Made by a program: the position numbers and the translations under genes. From an uncultured Oscillibacter sp. (lineage in GTDB: Bacteria; Bacillota; Clostridia; Oscillospirales; Oscillospiraceae): 64,000 nt of DNA. This document shows, piece by piece, positions 58,389 through 64,000 of the stretch. Each line of letters begins with the position of its first letter. Positions within the stretch are counted from its first letter, which is position 1. The stretch lies in the NCBI GenBank assembly GCA_910577405.1, contig CAJTMG010000007.1, forward strand, positions 48,724 to 112,723. The letters run 5' to 3'. The notes beneath the pieces were generated by a model that ran no database searches, had not been told where the DNA came from, and saw nothing but the letters and a program-made list of their open reading frames with translations.

Positions 58389-58417
58389 TTGCCATTTTAC
58401 AGCAGTTCCGCTATAAT
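58389..58417 (+). promoter_or_regulatory. Promoter of the 54-residue protein gene
   Basis: TTGCCA (58389-58394), 17 bases, TATAAT (58412-58417), 94 bases before the ATG. Confidence 0.75.
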
Positions 58418-58511
58418 GAACAAAAGCCCGCGCCGGTTTGCCTGACGCTTCTTCATCAGAGAGAACGCAAAACCGGCGGCGGCTGCTTCCGCATCAAAAG
58501 GAGGAAATCAA

Positions 58512-58676
58512 ATGGGGCCTGTCTATTATACTGTGCGCAATATCAACGGAGATTATGCTTACATGGTCAGCGAGGAGGGCGTGGAAAATCAAGTCGCCAT
58601 GTTCCTGCTGCCGGAGGGCACGGACGTGGGAAGCCGCCTGAAATGGGAAGCCTTTGAATGGGAACTCCTGAGGTGA
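58512..58676 (+). CDS. Small DUF3006-like protein
   Basis: The protein has 54 residues; AAAGGAGG lies 7 bases before the ATG. It reads YYTVRNINGDYAYMVSEEG near the start and FLLPEGTDVGSRLKWE near the end. That is the pattern of DUF3006 proteins (a strand with GDYA, then LPEG..G). Own promoter and a strong terminator make it monocistronic, so it is a genuine small gene. Function is unknown; family call is by eye. Confidence 0.75.
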   Translation: MGPVYYTVRNINGDYAYMVSEEGVENQVAMFLLPEGTDVGSRLKWEAFEWELLR

Positions 58677-58698
58677 ACGCCGTCCGTCCCCGCGCCAG

Positions 58699-58737
58699 AA
58701 CACCCTGACGGTTTTTGCGGCCGCCAGGGTGTTTTTT
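58699..58737 (+). terminator. Terminator of the DUF3006-like gene
   Basis: AACACCCTG (58699-58707) pairs with CAGGGTGTT (58724-58732), then a T run. Confidence 0.88.
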
Positions 58738-58875
58738 GCCGTCCAATTGCAGCCTGCATTGTTTACGAAACCGGAACGCGGAGGCTGACGGCAGGTATTT
58801 TCACGGAATGGCCTATGGAGAGGAGCCGGCAGGCCGCAGTCAGAAAAGCCGTCCGCGGGGCAGCAGCGGAGAGGA

Positions 58876-59745
58876 TCAGCTTCGGAAGTGCTCATGCTGG
58901 AAGATATGGTCGGAGCAGAAGCAGTGATACCCGGTGCATTTGGAACAGTAACGGAACTCCAGGTCAGGCCATTCGGTATCGGTCCGGCCGCAGATCTCGC
59001 ACTTGTGCCGGTATCCCTGTTGGACCTCCCGCTTTCTCTGACGGCGGGCCGCGGACTGAAACTGGATGGTCTTCTGCCTGTTCCGATGCCTTGCGTAGCC
59101 TCTCTGACGGTCCAGCATATCCATCAGATCGCACCAGAAGAAGACCAGGAAATTCAGCAAAGCGGCAACGGGCAGCAGCGCCTGAAGGAACCGCAGTCCC
59201 GCCAGCGCCCGGAGGATATCCACAGAAAAGAGGACCAGGTCCGCGATGGCCAGCCATTTTGCTTTGATGGGAATGACATAGAACAAAAGCAGCTGCGCGT
59301 CAGGGTACAGGGCGGCAAAGGCCAGAAACATGGACATACCCACATAGTAAGTCCCGTAGGTCACCCCGCCCCGGAACGCGATAAAACTGACCAGAGCCGT
59401 CAAAGCCGTCAGGACAGCGCCGGAGAGGTAGTAGAGGCTGAATTTAGGCGTTCCCCACTCCCGTTCCAGCATATTGCCGATGAAGTACATAAAGTAGAGA
59501 GCGAGGATCAACTGGAAGGGCTGATTGCTCTCCGGCACAAAGATGAATGTGATAAGCCGCCAGATTTGCCCTCGAAGAACACGGCTCCAATCCAAGGCCA
59601 TGAAGTCAAGGGCCGCGGCACCCCAGAGGCGCAGCAGGAAGAACGCGATTACATTGCCGAAGACGATGTACTTCATCAGATTTGGCACGCCGAAACGGGG
59701 ATGCGTCAATGCAAACCGTTCCACAGCGGCGTTCAGTTTTCTCAA
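58876..59745 (-). CDS. Rhomboid-like membrane protein with C-terminal zinc-ribbon-like tail
   Basis: The protein has 289 residues from TTG 59745, after AGGTGGG. Six membrane segments between about 25 and 205, with the rhomboid-fold landmarks RGQIWRLITFIFVPES and YFMYFIGNMLEREWG. The expected catalytic pair is not clear: GMSM could hold a Ser, but no His is found in the last membrane segment (LLPVAALLNFLVFFW), so protease activity is doubtful. The cytoplasmic tail is basic, then has KCEICGRTD and YCSKCTGYHCFCSDH, a Cys/His pattern that may bind zinc. Neighbour nrdR is 208 bases upstream. Confidence 0.8.
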   Translation of the reverse strand: MRKLNAAVERFALTHPRFGVPNLMKYIVFGNVIAFFLLRLWGAAALDFMALDWSRVLRGQIWRLITFIFVPESNQPFQLILALYFMYFIGNMLEREWGTPKFSLYYLSGAVLTALTALVSFIAFRGGVTYGTYYVGMSMFLAFAALYPDAQLLLFYVIPIKAKWLAIADLVLFSVDILRALAGLRFLQALLPVAALLNFLVFFWCDLMDMLDRQRGYARHRNRQKTIQFQSAARRQRKREVQQGYRHKCEICGRTDTEWPDLEFRYCSKCTGYHCFCSDHIFQHEHFRS

Positions 59746-59953
59746 TCAAAATCCCACCTTTTGTAAATAAAACATACATCAATTTCAGCGGTCTGCTGCT
59801 TAAAGAATGCCCGGTTTCCAACATTTTCAAACAGGACCGCTCCGGAAAGGGAAACCCGTTCTCTCCATCAAGCAAAGCCGCGAAGGACAAAGTCCCTGAT
59901 TTCTCTGCCAAACAAGACCGCCCATTCTCCCCATCGGGCAGGACAGGGGGGAT

Positions 59954-60436
59954 TCAGGGCAATTTTCTGTTCTTTGCGTCCAACCCGTCAGCCTTGAGCC
60001 GGTTCAGTTCCTCCATAATGGTGTCAATGTCCTCAAACTGCTTATAAACCGACGCGAAGCGCACATAAGCCACCTGATCCAGTATCCGGAGCCGGGCCAT
60101 GACGCGTTCGCCGATGTCAATGCTGCTGATTTCCCGTTCCATGGCGTTTTGGATATCGGACTGAATTTCGCTGGCAATCCGTTCCAGCAGCGCCACAGGG
60201 ATTTTACGTTTCTCACAGGCACGCATCATCCCCAAGAGAACCTTATCCCGGTCAAAGCTCTCTCTGCTACCGTCTTTTTTCACCACCACCACGGGCAGGG
60301 TTTCCACGGTCTCAAAGGTGGTAAAACGTCCCCCGCAGCCCTGGCACTCCCGTCGTCTCCGGATACCGGCATTATCGTCAATAGGTCTGGAATCTGTGAC
60401 TTTGCATTCCGCATAACCGCAATATGGGCATTTCAT
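59954..60436 (-). CDS. nrdR: Transcriptional repressor NrdR
   Basis: The protein has 160 residues from ATG 60436, after AGGAGG. N-terminal zinc ribbon MKCPYCGYAECKVTDSRP with CQGCGGRFTTFE, then an ATP-cone domain (VVVVKKDGSRESFDRDKVLL onward). NrdR senses (d)ATP and represses ribonucleotide reductase genes at NrdR boxes. No nrd genes lie in the window. Conserved length and motifs make the call secure. Confidence 0.97.
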   Translation of the reverse strand: MKCPYCGYAECKVTDSRPIDDNAGIRRRRECQGCGGRFTTFETVETLPVVVVKKDGSRESFDRDKVLLGMMRACEKRKIPVALLERIASEIQSDIQNAMEREISSIDIGERVMARLRILDQVAYVRFASVYKQFEDIDTIMEELNRLKADGLDAKNRKLP

Positions 60437-60575
60437 AAACGGAAACCTCCTGATTTCCCAGCGGCGCCGGACGGACCTTCTCTCTGATTTCCCGCCGCTG
60501 CCGTATGGAGGCATTATAACACATCGAACAGGAAAAGTGTACAGGAAGCGGCAAATTTTTTAAAAATTTTACAGC

Positions 60576-61277
60576 TTAAAACAAAGGCCATTCTCTTCCG
60601 TCAAAGGAGAACACAAGATAGAGGTTCTTTCCGATGGTCTGGAGCCTGGCGAAACAGAACAGCGGGGGCAGGGGAAAGGGCTGATTGGGGTCCCAGGGCA
60701 GAGCGATCCGGAATCCCGGGCGGTTTTGGCCTGACTGACTGGGATTTGACGGCTGACCGGCAGCGGCTGAGCGACCCTGTTTTTTTGCCTGGCCTGCCGT
60801 ATGCGATTGACCGGAAGCGGGCGATTCGCCTTGTTTCGCTGGCTGGCTTTTTGTCTGGGACCGTTCCGCGTCAGGAACCGGCTTTCCGGGGCAGGCAAGC
60901 ACGCCCTGTCTTCCCTGCAATCTCTGCCGCAGCCAGGGCGTACGGAAGAGGCGTTCGGGGGCAGGAACCGGCGACCATGCCGAAGGCTCCTCCGAGGGGA
61001 CGGCTTCCGGGGTTATGCCGTTCGGCCTGACCTCACCCCGCAGGATGCGTCCAAGAGGCGCGGTCAGCCGGTGGGAGAAGCGCCGCCGGATAAAGCCGCA
61101 GCCGTTCTGAGGCTCCAGCACGCCCAGCCGGAGGACCCCTTGCTCCCCTACCGCCCATGCACACCACAGGCCGTCGGGCAGGGGACATCTGGCGGCCAAC
61201 AGTGTGTACAGCGGTTCATGCTCCGCGGTCAGCTCTCCCGCCGGACGGCCCTCCAGCAGCAGCGGAAACTTGTCCAT
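60576..61277 (-). CDS. Hypothetical protein with low-complexity linker
   Basis: The protein has 233 residues; GGAGGGAG precedes the ATG. Two folded-looking ends: residues 1-85 (ARCPLPDGLWCAWAVGEQG) and about 190-233 (FCFARLQTIGKNLYLVFSFDG). Between them is a Gln/Ser/Pro/Lys-rich linker (about 115-185). No signal peptide, membrane segment or motif recognised. Last gene upstream of nrdR in the same direction, 139 bases away. Confidence 0.65.
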   Translation of the reverse strand: MDKFPLLLEGRPAGELTAEHEPLYTLLAARCPLPDGLWCAWAVGEQGVLRLGVLEPQNGCGFIRRRFSHRLTAPLGRILRGEVRPNGITPEAVPSEEPSAWSPVPAPERLFRTPWLRQRLQGRQGVLACPGKPVPDAERSQTKSQPAKQGESPASGQSHTAGQAKKQGRSAAAGQPSNPSQSGQNRPGFRIALPWDPNQPFPLPPLFCFARLQTIGKNLYLVFSFDGREWPLF

Positions 61278-61389
61278 GACGCTCCCTCCTACTTTGCGTT
61301 TTTATCATCCTTTCTTCATCCTATGGCCCCGGAAAGCAAAAAAGACCCGTCCGGCACGCAGGATTCCTGACGAAGTTTGACGAAAAGCG

Positions 61390-61451
61390 TTGACAAGGGC
61401 GGAGGGCTGTGTTATCGTTGATAATCGGATTATTGATAAATCTGTTATCAA
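61390..61451 (+). promoter_or_regulatory. TetR gene promoter with overlapping TTGATAA operators
   Basis: TTGACA (61390-61395), 17 bases, TATCGT (61413-61418). Three related heptamers overlap or follow the -10: TTGATAA at 61418-61424 and 61433-61439, and the inverted TTATCAA at 61445-61451. The outer pair forms a dyad suited to TetR autorepression. Confidence 0.65.
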
Positions 61452-61470
61452 CAGGAGGGAGGCAGGCAGG

Positions 61471-62097
61471 ATGTCCCGACCAGACCAGAGCATCAACCCG
61501 CGGATACTGAAGAGCGCAAAGGGGGAATTTTTGGCCCAAGGCTTTCAGAACGCGTCGCTGAAGACCATCTGTCAGGAGGCGCGGGTGACTACAGGAGCGT
61601 TATATAAGCGGTACAGCAGTAAGGAGGCGCTCTTTGCCGCGGTGGTGGAGAGTACAGTGGCGGACCTGAACGCGGTGTGTATGCAGAAGTACATGACGGA
61701 TTTCAGCCTGATTCCCGACGGCGCGCTGATCAGAGCCTGGGACGTGGCGGAGGGCTCTATGCTCTGGTGGTTCCGGTATTTGCAGGAGCGGCGGGACGGC
61801 TTTGTATTGCTGATAAACTGCGCGGAGAATACCCGGTACGCCAACTTCCGACATGATTGGGTAGAGAAGCTGACAGAGGCCAATTACGCGTATTATCAGG
61901 AGGCGTACCGGCGCGGCCTGACGGAGGCGCAGCTGACAAAAACCGCAATGCACATCCTGCTTTCCTCTTTCTGGACCGCTATCTATGAGCCCTTTATCCA
62001 CGGGTACAGCTTCCAGGAGATGGAGGAGCATTGCCATCTGGTCTGCCGGTTTTTTAACTGGAACCATATCTTTTGCTTTAAACGCCGGGAGACTTGA
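61471..62097 (+). CDS. TetR family regulator
   Basis: The protein has 208 residues from ATG 61471, after AGGAGGGAGG; an in-frame TTG lies in the promoter and is rejected. The helix-turn-helix spans about 12-55 (ILKSAKGEFLAQGFQNASLK and TGALYKRYSSKEALFAAVV). The remaining helices form an effector pocket rich in Trp and Tyr. No co-oriented or divergent target gene is adjacent: the next features are a tRNA gene and mobile debris. It probably represses itself and a distant transporter or efflux gene. Confidence 0.92.
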   Translation: MSRPDQSINPRILKSAKGEFLAQGFQNASLKTICQEARVTTGALYKRYSSKEALFAAVVESTVADLNAVCMQKYMTDFSLIPDGALIRAWDVAEGSMLWWFRYLQERRDGFVLLINCAENTRYANFRHDWVEKLTEANYAYYQEAYRRGLTEAQLTKTAMHILLSSFWTAIYEPFIHGYSFQEMEEHCHLVCRFFNWNHIFCFKRRET

Positions 62098-62247
62098 TCA
62101 GAATTGCAGGGGATGGGCCGATTCTGAACGCGTCCATCCAAGACTGCCAGAGCCGAATGAGTTCCCTTGGAGGACCTGCCTTCTGTCAAAGACCCTCTGT
62201 GCCGCATGGACTTCAGGATTCTTTTTGTGGAGAATGCAAATTTAGGA

Positions 62248-62276
62248 TTGACAATTGAGGAAAAGTTACTTATAAT
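62248..62276 (+). promoter_or_regulatory. Consensus promoter of the tRNA-Pro gene
   Basis: TTGACA (62248-62253), 17 bases, TATAAT (62271-62276): a perfect sigma-70-type match, 52 bases before the tRNA. The gap 62098-62247 has no supported gene. Confidence 0.88.
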
Positions 62277-62328
62277 AGAATGTGCCGTGCTGAGCGGAGG
62301 GAAACTTCCCTTTCGTGTCCATCGGCTA

Positions 62329-62405
62329 TCCGGGTGTAGCGCAGTTGGTAGCGCGCTTGGTTCGGGACCAAGAGGCCGTGGGTTCAAATCCCGCCACTCG
62401 GACCA
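62329..62405 (+). tRNA. tRNA-Pro (anticodon CGG)
   Basis: Acceptor TCCGGGT pairs with ACTCGGA (one G-T). D-arm TAGCGCAGTTGGTAGCGCG, anticodon stem CTTGG/CCAAG with loop TTCGGGA giving anticodon CGG, T-arm with GGTTCAAATCC, and an encoded CCA at 62403-62405. The first base is T rather than the usual C or G. Prolyl identity follows from the CGG anticodon and G37. Confidence 0.95.
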
Positions 62406-62442
62406 TGTCGAGTGTTCATAACGCAACTGAACATTCGTATGT

Positions 62443-62474
62443 AAAGGAACAGTCGAAAGGCTGTTCCTTTGCTA
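62443..62474 (+). terminator. Terminator of the tRNA gene
   Basis: AAAGGAACAG (62443-62452) pairs with CTGTTCCTTT (62461-62470). Confidence 0.8.
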
Positions 62475-62499
62475 TTTCTACGGGGCGGTCTGCCCCGGT

Positions 62500-62530
62500 G
62501 GAGCGGCTTTCGGGCCGCTCCGTTTTCTTT
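62500..62530 (+). terminator. Second hairpin terminator
   Basis: GGAGCGGC (62500-62507) pairs with GCCGCTCC (62514-62521), then GTTTTCTTT. It abuts the stop of the recombinase fragment on the other strand. Confidence 0.75.
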
Positions 62531-62938
62531 ACCCGGCCTTGCCAACAAGATACTCAATCGCCACACCCTGGCGGCTGTCCAGCACCACGTTCTCCGGGTA
62601 TTCCTCTATCTCCGGCAAGTCCAGGACGCCGATGAAGTTATAGTGGATCACGATGCGCTGCGTCCTGTTCTTTCCCCGGCCCTGGGTCTGATACACGTCG
62701 ATGCGCTCTACAAGCTCATGCAGGATGGTGGGCGTCAGCGTTTTCATCTCCATGAACTTCCGCACCGCCTTCAAAAACTGCTCCTTACAGAAAGCCCGGT
62801 CGTTCTCCCTATCACACTGGCGCTGCAATTCCTCAATGTCCTTTTTGAGCTGCTGCTGTTCCTCGTCGTACCGCTGGGACATTTTCATAAAGCGTTCATC
62901 CGTCAGCTTACCCGATACATTGTCCTCAGAGAACCTTT
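62529..62938 (-). pseudogene. C-terminal fragment of a large serine recombinase
   Basis: The frame is open from about 62938, just after a stop, and reads SEDNVSGKLTDERFMKMSQ, then a coiled-coil helix (RYDEEQQQLKKDIEELQ) and the DUF4368-type end TLTPTILHELVERIDVY with IVIHYNFIGVLDLP. That is the tail of TnpX/Tn4451-class integrases of about 500 residues; the catalytic domain is missing. It lies just downstream of tRNA-Pro and is probably a relic of an integrated element. Confidence 0.85.
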
Positions 62939-63019
62939 GTCAAGGGTAAGTTTTAAGAAATTTCCCCAGCCGAGCAAAAATATCGACTGGGGAAAATATC
63001 ATCTTAAGTATTCTAGAAT

Positions 63020-63619
63020 TTAGCCGAACCTATTTGCTAGTGTTTTGGATTTGGCCATTTCATAAGCAACTTTAAAATTTGTAAAGAAATTTAAAAGCTC
63101 ATCAATTGTTCCATAATCTCCATAATAGTAATCAAGCAAACCAGATCTATTAATAAACAACCAAAGCTCACTGTTTTTTGCAGGATCAGAATTATATTCC
63201 CCGAAAATCTTTTTCAAATCGTCATTATTGAAATCTTTCGGTAAAGTGGAAAATATGTCACGAATTTTTGTTGCCGTATACAGGGCAGTATCCTCTTTTT
63301 GATCTAATGTTCTCCAAAAAATAGCATGATCATTTTCGTTATGTATTAGCTCAAAAATAATTCTGTAGAGATAAGATTCCGGCGCAAAGTAATTTGGTAA
63401 AAAACAAATATTAGGTGAATGTTGACGATCTGAGACCCCACGGGCATCATACTTCGATAACAAGTAGTCTTTTACTTTAGGCTTCTGTGCAGGCTCTTTG
63501 TATCTGGCATCGCCATCTAGCAAAAAAATTACACGTCCAAAATATGCCGAATCCTTCGTTGCAATTCTGAGTAACTCTTCACACCCTAGTGGTCCATAAA
63601 ATCTAAAAATTGCATAATA
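63020..63619 (-). pseudogene. C-terminal fragment of an unidentified large gene, cut off at the IS element
   Basis: The frame is open without a start from the IS630 edge (about 63619) to the stop at 63020, roughly 200 codons. A TTG start at 63523 is possible but the frame continues upstream as conserved-looking protein (FYGPLGCEELLRIATKDS, then GRVIFLLDGDARYK). FLLDGDA resembles the DxD strand of a TOPRIM domain, as in OLD-type ATP-dependent nucleases, but this is a guess. Base composition is clearly more AT-rich than the core genome. Confidence 0.6.
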
Positions 63620-64000
63620 GTGGACGCCATGTTATAATGACCCCAGCAGAAACGAGGGGGTCAATGTATGCCGTCATTGAAATATGTAATCAAGCTTAGT
63701 GCCGAGGATAGGGAAAAACTCACAGACATTGTAACGAAAGGAAAAAGCCCCGCGCGAACAATATTGCGAGCAAATATTCTTCTTGCTTCAGATAGGCGAA
63801 GCGAAACATACATGACAGTATCTGAAATTTCAAAAGCGTACCACACCACGCCAACAACGGTGCAGACCGTGAGGAGTTCGTATTGCGAGAAGGGGCTTGA
63901 AGCCACGATCAACAGAAAGAAACGTGAAACACCGCCGGTTCCTGCTAGATAGTGTCTACATGAGTTAAGCGCGAATAGCAGCCCAAATAGCGATACAACG
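63620..64000 (+). mobile_element. IS630-family element, left part
   Basis: The element seems to start at a TA (63618-63619), where the adjacent coding fragment ends. It carries a transposase helix-turn-helix ORF (63668-63952). The right end is not in the window. Confidence 0.6.
63668..63952 (+). pseudogene. IS630-family transposase, N-terminal part
   Basis: The frame has 94 codons; GAGGGGG precedes the ATG. It encodes the helix-turn-helix half: KLSAEDREKLTDIVTKGK, RANILLASDRR, TVSEISKAYHTTPTTVQTV and GLEATINRKKRETPPVPA. Complete IS630 transposases continue from this point with the DDE domain. Here a stop follows at once, and the last 48 bases do not resume the family sequence in any frame, so it appears truncated or split by frameshift. 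Confidence 0.75.

Noticed and set aside
61983..62426. Minus-strand frame across tRNA-Pro encoding a WRDLNPRPLGPEPSALPTA-type peptide
   Set aside because: This peptide is the well-known spurious translation of tRNA gene sequence and is not a protein.

Overview
The window looks like a chromosome segment of a spore-forming, anaerobic, gut-type Firmicute, most likely Oscillospiraceae (Oscillibacter/Lawsonibacter-like). The grounds are inference from content: GC-rich DNA with AGGAGG-type ribosome binding sites and TTGACA/TATAAT promoters, a SpoIIP spore-engulfment gene, SLH-domain surface proteins, GTG and TTG starts, a fused acyl-CoA dehydrogenase/ETF/rubredoxin protein, a flavodiiron protein and a K+-type membrane pyrophosphatase. 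There are no rRNA genes and no CRISPR array; one tRNA is present.

Layout. 1-4090: an Fbp/Afu-type ABC importer (fused permease, ATPase, lipoprotein binding protein cut by the window edge) behind a strong promoter with a 12-bp LacI-type operator. 4400-9200: a small lipoprotein, an ATP-grasp enzyme, a PEBP-like protein and a LysM-G5-M23 cell-wall protein with an 11-residue tandem repeat. 9340-17170: pta, 5-formyl-THF cyclo-ligase, then a leftward operon of two M16 proteins (YmfF/YmfH type), lgt and folD, then spoIIP. 17380-22040: Rrf2 regulator, acyl-CoA dehydrogenase-EtfA-rubredoxin fusion, DUF1963 protein and flavodiiron protein, which reads as an oxygen-handling redox operon. 22100-26370: lrgAB, a flavin reductase, a CHAP-type secreted protein and endonuclease V.

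26545-30922 is the most unusual part. A small serine recombinase is followed by two near-palindromic 20-bp sites in inverted orientation that bracket about 120 bp containing a good promoter. That promoter now points away from the downstream gene pair (an unfamiliar secreted protein and an SLH protein). This is the architecture of a phase-variable promoter switch. A second promoter motif just outside the invertible segment matches, with the same spacing, the duplicated promoter in front of an ECF sigma/RsiV-like anti-sigma pair at 42228-43575, which suggests that a lysozyme/envelope-stress sigma factor also feeds this surface locus.

31180-40950: an alpha-galactoside locus (amylosucrase-like GH13, binding protein, two permeases, ATPase, GH36 alpha-galactosidase, AraC regulator), suited to raffinose-family sugars. 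41032-46890: NifX-like protein, sigma/anti-sigma pair, glutamate dehydrogenase, an orphan protein and a cell-wall hydrolase. 47006-52583: a leftward run of metallophosphoesterase, mnmG, cyclase-family protein, murT and a gatD-like gene that has lost both expected catalytic residues. 52780-61280: a 27-codon transcription unit, a lipoprotein, hppA behind a promoter-terminator leader, glyA, a 54-residue protein, a rhomboid-like protein and nrdR. 61390-64000: an autoregulated TetR gene, tRNA-Pro(CGG), then AT-rich mobile debris: a large-serine-recombinase tail, a gene fragment cut off at an IS630-type element, and the end of the window.
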